Part shown: one piece after another, positions 15,432 through 24,134 of the stretch
Position numbering within the stretch: the first letter of the stretch is position 1
How the letters are laid out: every line of letters starts with the position of its first letter
DNA from: Selenomonadales bacterium
GTDB lineage: Bacteria > Bacillota > Negativicutes > Sporomusales > UBA7701
DNA length: 34,184 nt
Assembly (NCBI GenBank): GCA_029975165.1
Contig: JARKPR010000080.1
Span: 1 to 34,184, forward strand
Direction of reading: 5' to 3'
Program-made: the position numbers and the translations under genes
The notes under the pieces: generated by a model
The model's input: the letters and a program-made list of their open reading frames with translations, nothing else
What the model was told of the DNA's origin: nothing
Databases searched by the model: none

Positions 15432-16503
15432 CCGTCGCCGCCGCTCCTTTCCGGCCGGTGAACACCAGCCGGTAGCCGGTGAACATCTCGCCGCCGATTA
15501 CGAAAAACAGGATCGCCCCCTGGATCATCGCCGCCACCGACGCCGGCACCCCGTGTGTCTGCACTATATAGCCGCCGACCTGCAGCACCCCGAACAACCC
15601 GGCCACCAGCACGATGGCCACCGGGTTGAGCCGCGCCAGCCAGGCCACGATGATCGCCGTATACCCGTACCCAGGGCTCAGCCCCGGCTGCAGCCTCCCG
15701 GCGATGCCGCTCACCTCCGCCATCCCGGCCAGGCCGCAGATCGCCCCCGACAACGCCATCACCAGGAACATATTGCGCTTGATGTCCATGCCCGCGTAGC
15801 GCGCCGCCCGCTCGCTGGCGCCGATGACCTTTATCTCGTAGCCCCAGCGGGAATTGCGGAAAATGACCAGGAACAACGCCACCAGCGCCAGCGCGAGCAC
15901 CAGCCCCGCATGGATGCGCGTATCGCCGAACGTCGGCAACAGCGCCGCCGGCGGAAACTGGGCCGTCAGCGGGAAATTGAACCCCTTGGGGTCCCGCCAA
16001 GGGCCGTACACGAAATAATTGACCAATAGTATGCCCACATAATTGAGCATCAACGTCGTAATAATCTCGTTGACCCGCCACTTTACCCGCAGATAGGCCG
16101 GTCCCAGCGCCCACAGCGCCCCGGCCGCCATGCCCAGCACGACCATCGCCGGCAGCATCACGATTGCCGGCAGGCCGGGGAACGTGAGCGGCAGCCACGT
16201 CGCCGCCAACGCCCCCAGGTATAGCTGGCCCTCGGCGCCGATATTCCACAGCTGCATGCGGAACGCCAGCGCGATCCCCAGGCCGCACAACATCAGCGGG
16301 ATGGCCTTCACCGTCGTCTCCGTCAGCCCGTACGCCGACCCCAGGGCGCCCTCGGCCATCGCCATATACAACTCCAGTGGATGACGGCCGGTCAGGGCCA
16401 GGAAAACGGCGCAGAACAGGAGGGCCAAAGCCACCGACGCCACCGGCACCGCCACCGTCATAAACGGCGTTGGCGCCAGACGCTTCTCAAACCTGAACGG
16501 CAT
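15424..16503 (-). CDS. nupP: Nucleoside ABC transporter permease (NupP-like)
   Basis: 359 residues with about 9-10 membrane segments, the partner permease of the purine nucleoside importer. Motifs are LCGLGIALAFRMQLWNIGAEGQLYLGAL, KVIGASERAARYAGMDIKRN and GYGYTAIIVAWLARLNP. The start ATG at 16503 has GGGAGG upstream and overlaps the ATPase gene by 17 nt, indicating coupling. It sits in the inner membrane with NupQ. Confidence 0.9.
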   Translation of the reverse strand: MPFRFEKRLAPTPFMTVAVPVASVALALLFCAVFLALTGRHPLELYMAMAEGALGSAYGLTETTVKAIPLMLCGLGIALAFRMQLWNIGAEGQLYLGALAATWLPLTFPGLPAIVMLPAMVVLGMAAGALWALGPAYLRVKWRVNEIITTLMLNYVGILLVNYFVYGPWRDPKGFNFPLTAQFPPAALLPTFGDTRIHAGLVLALALVALFLVIFRNSRWGYEIKVIGASERAARYAGMDIKRNMFLVMALSGAICGLAGMAEVSGIAGRLQPGLSPGYGYTAIIVAWLARLNPVAIVLVAGLFGVLQVGGYIVQTHGVPASVAAMIQGAILFFVIGGEMFTGYRLVFTGRKGAAATDE

Positions 16504-18025
16504 CGGCGTTACCTCCCTCTCCGCCGGAGCCGGCCATCAGCAGGCCGAGCCGCTCGATGTCCGCCTCCTCCACCGGGAACTCGCCCACCAGCCGGCCGCC
16601 GTAAAGCACGCCGACCCGGTCGGCCAGCTTCATGATCTCGTCCAGATCCTCGGAAATCAGCAAAATCGCCGTCTTATCCGCCTTGAGGTCGAGCAGCAGG
16701 CGGTGCACCGCCTCCGTCGCCCCTACATCGAGGCCGCGGGCCGGATACACGACCACCATCAGGCGCGGCTTCTCGGCAATCTCCCGCGCCAGCAGCAGCC
16801 GCTGCAGATGGCCGCCGGACAGCATCCGCACCGGTTGGTCCAGGCTCGACACCTTGATTTTAAACTCCCTCACGAGCTTCTCGGCCCGGGCCCTGATCGC
16901 CTTGCCGTCCAACAGCCAGCGGCCGGCGAACTCCGGCTGCTGATAGCTCTTCAGCAGCAGATTCTCCAGCACCGTCAGACCGGGCACAAGCCCGACCCCC
17001 AGCCGGTCCTCCGGCACATAACTCACCCCGCGGGCGATCATCTCCGCCGGGCGGAAATTAGTCACATCCTCCCCGTACAAGCAGATCGTCCCGTCCGCCA
17101 CCCGCCGCAGCCCGGTCACGGCCTCGGCCAGCTCCCGCTGGCCGTTGCCGGCCACGCCGGCAATGCCGACGATCTCCCCTTCCCGCACGGTCAGCGATAA
17201 ATCCTTCAGGCCGTACATCCCCATATCATTGAAGGCCACCGCCTTGTCCACCGCCAGCACCGGGCGGCCCTCCGGCACAGCGTCCCGTTCGTACTTGGAC
17301 ACGACATCGCGGCCCACCATCATCCACACCAGCTTCTTCGTATCCAGCTGGCCCCGGACGAGCGTCCCGGTCACCTTGCCGCCCCGCAGCACCGTCACCC
17401 GGTCGGCCAGCTCGTACACCTCGTTGAGCTTATGGGTTATGAACACCACCGCGCAGCCGTCGGCCGCCATCCATCGCAGCGTCTTGAACAGCTCCGCCGC
17501 TTCCTGGGGCGTCAGCACCGCCGTCGGCTCGTCGAGGATGAGCACCCGCGAACCGTGGTAAAGCATGCGGACGATCTCCACCCGCTGCTTCTCGCCCACC
17601 GAAAGCTGCCACACCCGCGCCACCGGTTTTATCTCCAGGCCGTACTTGTCGCCGAGAGCGGCGATATCGGCCGTCATCCTCTCCGTCGACAGCACGAACG
17701 ACTCATCCCGGCCGCTCATCGCGATATTCTCCGCCACCGTAAACGGCTCCACCAGCTTGAAGTGCTGATGGACCATGCCGATGCCGCAGGCGATGGCGTC
17801 GCGCGGCGAGCGGAACCTCTTCTCCTCGCCGTCGACGCGGATCGTGCCGCCGTCCGCCGTATACAGGCCCGACAAGAGGCACATCAGCGTGCTCTTCCCC
17901 GACCCGTTCTCCCCCAGCAAGGCATGAATCTCCCCCGGATATATGTCCAAATCGATATTATCGTTGGCCAGCACGCCGGGGAACCGCTTATACATTCCCC
18001 GCAGCGTGATCAACGGCATAACCAT
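16487..18025 (-). CDS. nupO: Nucleoside ABC transporter ATP-binding protein (NupO-like, duplicated ATPase)
   Basis: 512 residues made of two fused ABC domains, as in YufO/NupO and sugar importers of the same class. In the first domain Walker A is GENGSGKS (38-45), the signature is LSVGEKQRVEIVRM and Walker B is VLILDEPTAVLTP. The second domain has the usual degenerate Walker A (GVAGNGQRELAEAVTG), an LSGGHLQRLLLAREIAEKP signature and VVVYPARGLDVGA. It energises nucleoside uptake. The start ATG at 18025 has GGAGG 6 nt upstream. A stable hairpin separates it from the lipoprotein gene. Confidence 0.95.
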   Translation of the reverse strand: MVMPLITLRGMYKRFPGVLANDNIDLDIYPGEIHALLGENGSGKSTLMCLLSGLYTADGGTIRVDGEEKRFRSPRDAIACGIGMVHQHFKLVEPFTVAENIAMSGRDESFVLSTERMTADIAALGDKYGLEIKPVARVWQLSVGEKQRVEIVRMLYHGSRVLILDEPTAVLTPQEAAELFKTLRWMAADGCAVVFITHKLNEVYELADRVTVLRGGKVTGTLVRGQLDTKKLVWMMVGRDVVSKYERDAVPEGRPVLAVDKAVAFNDMGMYGLKDLSLTVREGEIVGIAGVAGNGQRELAEAVTGLRRVADGTICLYGEDVTNFRPAEMIARGVSYVPEDRLGVGLVPGLTVLENLLLKSYQQPEFAGRWLLDGKAIRARAEKLVREFKIKVSSLDQPVRMLSGGHLQRLLLAREIAEKPRLMVVVYPARGLDVGATEAVHRLLLDLKADKTAILLISEDLDEIMKLADRVGVLYGGRLVGEFPVEEADIERLGLLMAGSGGEGGNADAVQV

Positions 18026-18050
18026 GCATGTCCTCCGCCGGCTAAAACGC

Positions 18051-18082
18051 AGAGCGCCGGCAGGCCGAAGCCTGCCAGCTCT
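18051..18082 (-). promoter_or_regulatory. Intercistronic stem-loop in the nup operon
   Basis: AGAGC/GCTCT and GGCAGGC/GCCTGCC nested arms form a long hairpin with a 4-nt loop, between the lipoprotein gene and the ATPase gene. There is no U-run. Such hairpins commonly protect the upstream mRNA and give higher expression of the binding protein than of the rest; that use here is inferred. Confidence 0.7.
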
Positions 18083-18108
18083 CCGTCAAGCGCATTATTT
18101 TATCGGAT

Positions 18109-19212
18109 TTATTTGGGGATAGTCCCGTCCACGCCCTCGACAAACCAATTGAAGCTCAATTGGTCGGCATCGGCCATCATCGTCCCGGCCGGCACCTTCA
18201 CCTGTCCGGCCTGGTCCTTGATCGGGCCGGCGAAAATCTTCAGCTCGCCCTTCACGATCTTGGCCTTGGCGTCATTGACGAGCTTCTTGGTATCGTCCGG
18301 CACCATCGGGCCGAACGGCGCGATGTCGGCGATGCCGTCGTTCATGTGGCCCCAGTACTGCTCGCTCTTCCAGGTGCCCTTCTTGACGCCGTCGATCACC
18401 TTAACATAATACGGGCCCCAGTTCCACACCGCTGAAGTCAGCACCGCCTTCGGCGCCATCTTGCTCATATCGGTGTTGTAGCCGATACCGAACTTGCCCT
18501 TCTCTTCAGCCGCCTGCATCGGGCCGGGCGTATCCTGATGCTGGGCGATGACATCGGCGCCGGCGTCAAGCAGCGACACCGCCGCCTGTTTCTCCTTGGC
18601 CGGGTCGTACCAGGTGTTGGTCCAGATCACCTTCACCTTGGCGTTCGGGTTGACCGCGCGGACACCGAGCGTAAAACCGTTGATCCCGCGCACGACCTCC
18701 GGGATCGGGAAAGCGGCCACATAACCGACGACATTGCTCTTCGTGGCCTTGCCGGCAGCGATGCCGGTCAGATAGCGGGCCTCCTCGATACGCCCGAAGT
18801 ATGTGCCCACGTTCGTGGCTGTCTTGAAGCCCGAGCAATGCATGAACACCACATTGGGATACTTCTTGGCGACATTGATGGTCGGGTCCATATAACCGAA
18901 ACTGGTAGTAAAAATAACCTTGTTGCCCTGCTCGGCCAACTGGGTTATGACCCTCTCCGAATCGGCTCCCTCCGGCACCGACTCGATGATCGTCGTCTGC
19001 ACGTCAGGCATCTTCTCCATGAGATACTTGCGTCCCTGGTCGTGGGCGTAAGACCAGCCAGCGTCGCCCACCGGCCCCACGTACACGAACGCCACCTTCA
19101 TCTTTTCCGGCGCCGCCGGCGCAGCCGGCTTCTTGTCGCCGCCGCATCCCCCGAGGAGGAGGGCCGCCGCGACAACCAGAGCTATGGACAGGATCAGGTA
19201 CCTGTTCTTCAT
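18109..19212 (-). CDS. nupN: BMP family nucleoside-binding lipoprotein (NupN-like)
   Basis: 367 residues. The start at 19212 has AGGAGG upstream and gives a lipoprotein signal with lipobox LGGC (Cys 23). The mature protein is a BMP/Med-type solute-binding protein: KVAFVYVGPVGDAGWSYAHDQGR, VIFTTSFGYMDPTINVAKKYPNV, DVIAQHQDTPGPMQAAEEKG and a GYNTDMSKMAPKAVLTSAVWNW block. It captures purine nucleosides outside the membrane and passes them to the permeases. It is the first gene of the five-gene operon with xpt. Confidence 0.95.
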   Translation of the reverse strand: MKNRYLILSIALVVAAALLLGGCGGDKKPAAPAAPEKMKVAFVYVGPVGDAGWSYAHDQGRKYLMEKMPDVQTTIIESVPEGADSERVITQLAEQGNKVIFTTSFGYMDPTINVAKKYPNVVFMHCSGFKTATNVGTYFGRIEEARYLTGIAAGKATKSNVVGYVAAFPIPEVVRGINGFTLGVRAVNPNAKVKVIWTNTWYDPAKEKQAAVSLLDAGADVIAQHQDTPGPMQAAEEKGKFGIGYNTDMSKMAPKAVLTSAVWNWGPYYVKVIDGVKKGTWKSEQYWGHMNDGIADIAPFGPMVPDDTKKLVNDAKAKIVKGELKIFAGPIKDQAGQVKVPAGTMMADADQLSFNWFVEGVDGTIPK

Positions 19213-19367
19213 TCCCGAAATAACCTCCTGTCTGCGTTTTCGGACACAGAAATGCATTACTAGACAACGATTCACCGCGAAGGCGATTTCCCCCTGCTCG
19301 CCGGGAAAAAATAAATCAACTTTTTGGGCCCCGCGCCCCGTTTCCCCCACAGTTATTTTGCCCAAAT

Positions 19368-20417
19368 CTACAACTCGTCGAAGGACATCTTCACGAAATA
19401 ATACAGATTCTCCAGCTTGACGGTAAGCGTGAACACCCGCATATCCACAGGCTTGGCAAGCAGCTCGGCCAGGTCCTTGGCCATCGGCGGCAAAGCGAGG
19501 AAACAACCTGCCGGACGCCCCCTGCTCCCCAGCGGGAACAGCGGCGCGGCGCCGTGCTCCGGCTGGCGGCCGACCGCGAACAGGCTGTAGCCGTACCTGG
19601 CCAGTTCCCGCACCGCCGGCGGCACGCCGTCCGCCTGGCCGTCGCCCTGCTCCGTCCCGGCCGTCACCAGCAGCACCGGTGCGTCATAGGTTGTCAACCA
19701 ATCAGCTATGCCGCCCAGCAGTGAACGGGCGAACTCCGGCACCGCCAGGCGGATGAGCGACCCGGCGGCCCGGAACTCGCCGAGCGCCAGCGTCTTTACC
19801 GTCTTCTTGTCCTCGACATAAAAAGACCCGCCGGCCGCCGACCCGCCGATCGAACAGGCGGGGGCGGCGACATTGGCGAACCCGTTCACCGCGATACCGG
19901 TCTTAAGCTGTTTATACTCTGACGGCGACGGCTCCAGCGCCGTTACCGCCACCCCGTTCTGGGCGGCCAGAAAAACGAAATACCCCTTGCCCGCCCCCAC
20001 GTCGACCATATATTCGAGATACGGGAGCAGCCGCAGCATCACCAGCGTCTCGCCCGCGGCCACCACGCCGCAGGCCAGCGGCTCCCACTCCCCCCAGCCG
20101 TCGGTTATCAAGTCGAAGCCGAACAGCGTGCGGCAGGCGATGTTGTCCGTCCGCGACAGACCGACGCTGCCGCTCAGCACCGGGCTGTCCAGAGGCCATT
20201 GCCGGCCGTAGCGGGTGCGGCGCAGCAAATTGCGGACCATCCGTTCCCCCGGTCCGGCGACCTCGCCATACCCCTCCCAGCCCAATTGGAAACAAACGGC
20301 GTTCCAGATCTGCCGGTAATTTTCCGACCAGCGGTCGGCGGCCAGACGCGCGCAGATCTGTTCGTGATAATAATCTATCTCTCCCAGCAGATACTCGTTG
20401 CGGGCCAGAAAAGCCAT
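19368..20417 (-). CDS. FkbM-like SAM-dependent methyltransferase
   Basis: 349 residues. The central part holds a Rossmann-type SAM-binding motif, VDVGAGKGYFVFLAAQNG, followed by the acidic strand end ALEPSPSEYKQLK, as in FkbM-type methyltransferases. The N-terminal ~130 residues are not recognised. The C-terminal third is degenerate for the family. It may modify a surface polysaccharide or small molecule; no substrate clue is present. It lies downstream of a small membrane protein gene (15 nt) and upstream of the nup operon. Confidence 0.7.
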   Translation of the reverse strand: MAFLARNEYLLGEIDYYHEQICARLAADRWSENYRQIWNAVCFQLGWEGYGEVAGPGERMVRNLLRRTRYGRQWPLDSPVLSGSVGLSRTDNIACRTLFGFDLITDGWGEWEPLACGVVAAGETLVMLRLLPYLEYMVDVGAGKGYFVFLAAQNGVAVTALEPSPSEYKQLKTGIAVNGFANVAAPACSIGGSAAGGSFYVEDKKTVKTLALGEFRAAGSLIRLAVPEFARSLLGGIADWLTTYDAPVLLVTAGTEQGDGQADGVPPAVRELARYGYSLFAVGRQPEHGAAPLFPLGSRGRPAGCFLALPPMAKDLAELLAKPVDMRVFTLTVKLENLYYFVKMSFDEL

Positions 20418-20432
20418 GCCAACCTCCCGTGC

Positions 20433-20738
20433 TCAGCCGAACATCCGGAAAAGGGCCTCCGCGAAAGCGGCGAACGCCGCCCAAGCCACCGCCAGCACGC
20501 CGAAAGGCACCAGGCTGGCCGTTAAAGCCTGTCCCTCCCGTCCCGCCGCCCGCAGCTCCCTCACGAACAGGCTGCACACCAGGACAGCCACCGGGTACAC
20601 GGCCAGATACGACAAAAACAGCACCGCCGCCGCCGGCGGCGTCCTGGCGCTGTCGCCGACCCACCAGCCGAGGAAGAACGCGATATAGACGTACGGGATG
20701 AGCAACAGCCAACTGATTACCACACACACCCGACTCAT
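20433..20738 (-). CDS. Small integral membrane protein
   Basis: 101 residues with three predicted membrane segments (SWLLLIPYVYIAFFLGWWVG, AAVLFLSYLAVYPVAVLVCSLFV, VPFGVLAVAWAAFAAFAEALF). A short charged loop, RELRAAGREGQ, lies between helices 2 and 3. No family is recognised. It is co-directional with the methyltransferase-like gene and only 15 nt upstream, so the two are probably co-transcribed. It is divergent from the Fur-family gene. Confidence 0.7.
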   Translation of the reverse strand: MSRVCVVISWLLLIPYVYIAFFLGWWVGDSARTPPAAAVLFLSYLAVYPVAVLVCSLFVRELRAAGREGQALTASLVPFGVLAVAWAAFAAFAEALFRMFG

Positions 20739-20849
20739 GACGCCACCCTGCTTTCCGGCCGCTGACCTGGGTCGTCAGGCAAAATTCGCCACCATTAACT
20801 ACTACACGCAGGCCGTATATTCCTCCCGCGCCGGGCGACGGAAAATAAC

Positions 20850-20898
20850 TTGTCCCCGCCGTATAAACAAGATAAAATAGTAAATAGTAATATTACTA
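20850..20898 (+). promoter_or_regulatory. Promoter and Fur/Zur-type box of the Fur-family operon
   Basis: -35 TTGTCC (20850-20855), 17-bp spacer and -10 TAAAAT (20873-20878). Just downstream is a perfect 14-bp palindrome TAGTAATATTACTA (20885-20898), resembling a Fur/Zur box with half-site TAGTAAT. It overlaps the expected transcription start, so binding there would block initiation. Autoregulation by the encoded Fur-family protein is likely. Confidence 0.7.
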
Positions 20899-20914
20899 CA
20901 TAGGGAGAATCGGC

Positions 20915-21337
20915 ATGGACACCTTCCTCCACCTTCTGCGCAGCAAAGGCTTCAAGCTCACCCCTCAGCGGCGGGCCGTCATCGCCGCCCTGCTGGCCTG
21001 CGCCCCCTTCCCCACCGCCCAGGACATACACCGCCACGTCAAAGAAACGGCGCCGGACGTAAGTCTCGACACCGTCTACCGCAACCTCACCCTGCTCTGC
21101 CGCCTCGGGATCGTCAGCCAGGTCAGCCTCCCCGGCCACGGCGGCCACGTCTTCGAAATCGTCGCCGGCAACCATCACCACCACCTCATCTGCCTGGCCT
21201 GCGGCCGGGCCGAATGCATCGACTACTGCCCCGTCGTCCCCCATGACCTCGCCCAGGCGAAGGAGCGCGGCTTCACCGTCGTCTCCCACTCCCTCGAATT
21301 CTACGGCTACTGCCGCACCTGCCGCTCCGCCGGCTGA
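20915..21337 (+). CDS. Fur family metalloregulator, probably Zur
   Basis: 140 residues. A winged helix at residues 1-80 (GFKLTPQRRAVIAALL, SLDTVYRNLTLL) precedes the dimerisation/metal domain, which contains HVFEIVAGNHHHHLICLACGRAECIDYC and a C-terminal CRTC. That gives the two CxxC pairs of a structural zinc site and the His-rich regulatory site. The following gene is a ZnuA-like zinc-binding lipoprotein, so zinc sensing is more likely than iron or peroxide sensing. PerR is less likely. The start ATG has a GGGAG site upstream. Confidence 0.9.
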   Translation: MDTFLHLLRSKGFKLTPQRRAVIAALLACAPFPTAQDIHRHVKETAPDVSLDTVYRNLTLLCRLGIVSQVSLPGHGGHVFEIVAGNHHHHLICLACGRAECIDYCPVVPHDLAQAKERGFTVVSHSLEFYGYCRTCRSAG

Positions 21338-21355
21338 CATACACAGGAGGCTTGC

Positions 21356-22315
21356 ATGAAGAAACCGTTCACCAGTCTCATCGCCGCCCTCGCCGCCCTG
21401 CTTCTCATCCTCCAGGCCGGCTGCGGCGCCAGAACCGCCACCCCCGCCCCGGAAGCGCCCGCCAAGCTCAAAGTCGTCGTCTCGGTCTACCCCGTCTACG
21501 AATTCGCCCGCCAAGTCGGCGGCGACAAACTAGACCTCGCCCTCCTCGTGCCGCCCGGCGCCGAACCCCACGACTGGGAGCCCTCCGCCAAAGAGATAAT
21601 CGCCATCAAGACGGCCAAGCTCTTCCTCCACCATGGCGCCGGCCTGGAAAACCTCGCTAAAATCCTCACCCCCGAAACCCTCGGCGCCACCCAGGCCGTG
21701 GCCGTCAGCAGCGGCATCCCCGCCCTCGACCTCGACGCCGCCGAAGACGCCGACCACAAACACGGCGGCCACGCCGACAAAGGCCACGCCCACACCGACG
21801 CCCACATGTGGCTCGACCCGCTCAACGCCCAGAAAGAAGTCGACGCCGTCGCCGCCGCCCTCGCCGCCGCCGACCCGCCCAACGCCGACTACTACCGGCA
21901 GAACGCCGCCAACTACAACAGCAAGCTCGCCGCCCTCGACCAGGAATACAAAACCGCCCTCGCCGGCCTGCCCCGCCGCGACATCGTCACCAGCCACGCC
22001 GCCTTCGGCTACCTGGCCGCGCGTTACGGCCTCCGGCAGCTGCCGATCATGGGCCTCGCCCCCGACAGCGAACCGACACCGGAAAAAATGGCCGCTATCG
22101 TCCGCTTCTGCCGCGAACACAACGTCAAATACATCTTCTTCGAAACCATCGTCAGCCCCCGCCTGGCCGAAACTATCGCCCGCGAGACCGGCGCCGGCCT
22201 CCTCGTCCTCAACCCCTTCGAAAGCCTTACCGCCGACGAAATCAAACAAGGCAAAGACTACCTCAGCGTCATGCGCGACAACCTGGCCAACCTGAAAAAA
22301 GCCCTGCGCCAATAA
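21356..22315 (+). CDS. znuA: Zinc ABC transporter substrate-binding lipoprotein (ZnuA-like)
   Basis: 319 residues. The lipobox LQAGC gives a lipid-anchored Cys 23. The cluster A-I domain follows: VVSVYPVYEFARQVGG, PPGAEPHDWEPSAKE (metal His), a His-rich acidic loop (DHKHGGHADKGHAHTDAH), MWLDPLN, VTSHAAFGYLAARYG (metal His) and FFETIVSPRLAETIARE. The His-rich loop is typical of zinc rather than manganese transporters. It starts 19 nt after the Fur-family gene and is in the same operon. No permease or ATPase gene follows; a terminator does. Confidence 0.9.
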   Translation: MKKPFTSLIAALAALLLILQAGCGARTATPAPEAPAKLKVVVSVYPVYEFARQVGGDKLDLALLVPPGAEPHDWEPSAKEIIAIKTAKLFLHHGAGLENLAKILTPETLGATQAVAVSSGIPALDLDAAEDADHKHGGHADKGHAHTDAHMWLDPLNAQKEVDAVAAALAAADPPNADYYRQNAANYNSKLAALDQEYKTALAGLPRRDIVTSHAAFGYLAARYGLRQLPIMGLAPDSEPTPEKMAAIVRFCREHNVKYIFFETIVSPRLAETIARETGAGLLVLNPFESLTADEIKQGKDYLSVMRDNLANLKKALRQ

Positions 22316-22332
22316 CACGCGCAACAAACGCC

Positions 22333-22364
22333 AAAACCGGCCCGCGTCAACGCGGACCGGTTTT
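22333..22364. terminator. Bidirectional terminator after znuA
   Basis: AAAACCGG-CCCGCGT-CA-ACGCGGA-CCGGTTTT forms a long hairpin with U-runs on both strands. It ends the znuA transcript and, from the other side, the GntR gene. Confidence 0.9.
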
Positions 22365-22385
22365 TCTATTCTCCGTCATCCCTTG

Positions 22386-23339
22386 TCAGTACCGCTCCCC
22401 GAGATACTTCACCAGCAGCCCGGCGCTGCCCCGCTCGAGGACATTGCCGAACTCCAGCACCGTCACGCCGGGCGATACCAGCTTCCGCACCTCGGCCACC
22501 ACCGACCGGCAGCCGGCGACGATATCCACCCTCGCCAGCATCGCCGCCAGCGCCTCGCTGTCGGCGAACGACACGCACTCGTACGCGATATGCCTGATGC
22601 CCGACGCCCCCAGCGACCCCCGCATCGCCTCCACGCTGCTCTCCGAACCGCATACGAACCCGACCCGCGTGCCGGGCGCCATCTCGCCGACCTGCATCAG
22701 GATGGCCATTTCGGGCGCCACCATGATCGCGATCACCTTCTTATCGAGCGGCTCGCAGATCGCCTTCACATCCTCCACATGGAAGAAAGTCGTCACCACC
22801 AGATCGACCGCCGGCGCGGCCCTGTCGTCCATCCTGGCCTCCAGGTCGCCGAGCAGGCAGCCCTCTACTTGCGCCTCCGTCTCCCTAGCTATCTCGCGGA
22901 CGTAAAAATCCACATCAGGCTGGTTGCACTCCACGAACAGCGCCCGCATCGACCGCCCCGCGCCAAGGCCCAGCACCGTCTGGCTGAAAACCACCGTGAA
23001 CAGCTCCTCGGCGCCGAAGCCGAGCCCGCGCGCCTTCGCCAGCGCCTCCCTGGCCACCGCGATCAGCGCCTGCTTCCGCTCCAAGCCGGGATCGGGCGGC
23101 AAATTCTCCGCCACATACGTACCCTGCCCGTGCTTCGTCACGATCACGCCTTCTTTTTCCAATTCCTTATAAGCGACGATAACGGTATTTTTATTGATCC
23201 GCAGATAGCCCGCCAAATCCTTGGGCGGCGGCAGCTTCGTGCCCGGCTGCAGATCGCCGTTGAGCAAAAAGTACTTTATCTGCTCCTTCAACTGCTGATA
23301 GATAGGGAACTCCGTCTGCTTGTTGAGCTGAAAATCCAT
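22386..23339 (-). CDS. GntR family transcriptional regulator with periplasmic-binding-like effector domain
   Basis: 317 residues. The start at 23339 has GGGGTGAG upstream. The N-terminal winged helix (EFPIYQQLKEQIKYFLLNGDLQPGTKLP, LRINKNTVIVAYKELEKEG, VITKHGQGTYVA) is a clear GntR domain of the YtrA-like kind. The C-terminal ~200 residues (VVFSQTVLGLGAGRSMRALFVECN, VEGCLLGDLE, DLVVTTFFHVEDVKAICE, GFVCGSESSVEAMR) look like a ligand-binding domain rather than an aminotransferase or chorismate lyase domain. The ligand is unknown. It is translated from the same mRNA as the GNAT-like gene, overlapping it by 52 nt. Confidence 0.85.
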   Translation of the reverse strand: MDFQLNKQTEFPIYQQLKEQIKYFLLNGDLQPGTKLPPPKDLAGYLRINKNTVIVAYKELEKEGVIVTKHGQGTYVAENLPPDPGLERKQALIAVAREALAKARGLGFGAEELFTVVFSQTVLGLGAGRSMRALFVECNQPDVDFYVREIARETEAQVEGCLLGDLEARMDDRAAPAVDLVVTTFFHVEDVKAICEPLDKKVIAIMVAPEMAILMQVGEMAPGTRVGFVCGSESSVEAMRGSLGASGIRHIAYECVSFADSEALAAMLARVDIVAGCRSVVAEVRKLVSPGVTVLEFGNVLERGSAGLLVKYLGERY

Positions 23340-23644
23340 TTTCTCACCCCGCAGCTGCCAGCGCAATTATCGGCCAATAAACCATTCACCGTCAAGGCCA
23401 TAATCTCCTCCACCAGCCGCTCGCCAAACAAAGGATGCACGGCCGCCCAGGCCCGGGCGCCCTCTTCCCCCTGCCCGGCGCAGTAAACCCCTACCAGCTT
23501 CGTCCCACGCGCCAGAATATACAATTGCGGCAGCGTTGCGGCGATGGCCCCGTCGGCCATGCTCCGGCCCTCGTTGTGCAACAGCCGCCATATCGCGGGA
23601 ATGTCGGTCGCCGTCGCCGCGCGGATAATAACTTGCCCCTCCAT
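23288..23644 (-). CDS. GNAT-like small protein, possibly degenerate
   Basis: 118 residues. The start at 23644 is preferred (AGAAGG about 10 nt upstream) over 23665. The first ~60 residues look like a GNAT domain (VIIRAATATDIPAIWRLLHNEG, GTKLVGVYCAGQ). The later part keeps WAAVHPLFGERLVEEIM but lacks the acetyl-CoA loop motif (R/Q-x-x-G-x-G). The tail is a Ser/Arg-rich stretch overlapping the GntR start by 52 nt. It may be an inactive partner or a ligand-sensing relative. It is the first gene of the two-gene operon. Confidence 0.6.
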   Translation of the reverse strand: MEGQVIIRAATATDIPAIWRLLHNEGRSMADGAIAATLPQLYILARGTKLVGVYCAGQGEEGARAWAAVHPLFGERLVEEIMALTVNGLLADNCAGSCGVRKWIFSSTSRRSSLSISS

Positions 23645-23670
23645 TATCGCGTCGCCTTCTCTCATAGCAT

Positions 23671-23706
23671 TTAACTATATTACTAATTATATAGTAATCT
23701 AGTTAA
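23671..23706. promoter_or_regulatory. Long palindromic operator ahead of the GNAT-GntR operon
   Basis: Arms TTAACTATATTACT (23671-23684) and AGTAATCTAGTTAA (23693-23706) match at 13 of 14 positions around an 8-bp centre. The block is very AT-rich in a GC-rich context and lies directly upstream of the GNAT-like start. This is the usual size and position of a GntR-family operator, so autoregulation is likely. Confidence 0.75.
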
Positions 23707-23807
23707 ATGGTAACAAATTCCCGCCCCGCTGTCAATACACTGCATTTTCAGCCCCGTATTTTTAGGGTAAGATAAAAGCGATAACTCCTCCCCGGGACGG
23801 TGAAAGC

Positions 23808-24134
23808 ATGAGCGACGACGTCCTCCATATCCTCGCCGAACACAAAATCAAGACCGCCATGGAAAACGGCGAATTCGACAACCTGCCCGGCAAAGGCCGG
23901 CCGCTCCCGCCCGACAACCTCAGCCTCGTCCCGGCCGACAAACGGGCCGCCTACAAGCTCCTCCGCAATGCCGGCCAGCTGCCGGTCGAGATGGACCTCA
24001 AAAAAGAAATCGCCGTCCTCGAACAAGCGGTCGCCGCCAGCGCCCCCGGCGAAGAACGCAGCCGCCTGAGCCGCAAGCTCGCCGAAAAAACCACCCTCTT
24101 CAACATCCTCATGGAAAAACACCGCCGCAAATAA
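23808..24134 (+). CDS. DUF1992 (DnaJ-C28-like conserved domain) protein
   Basis: 108 residues, a single DUF1992 domain. The diagnostic blocks are HILAEHKIKTAMENGEFDNLPGKGRPLP and a C-terminal KTTLFNILMEK. The family is widespread in bacteria and also occurs fused to DnaJ domains in eukaryotes; its biochemical role is not known. No signal peptide or membrane segment. It is monocistronic, with a terminator overlapping its stop codon. Confidence 0.9.
   Translation: MSDDVLHILAEHKIKTAMENGEFDNLPGKGRPLPPDNLSLVPADKRAAYKLLRNAGQLPVEMDLKKEIAVLEQAVAASAPGEERSRLSRKLAEKTTLFNILMEKHRRK

Noticed and set aside
19213-19367. Purine riboswitch upstream of the nup-xpt operon
   Set aside because: The conserved purine aptamer core was not found; only a GC-rich patch and AT-rich leader are present.
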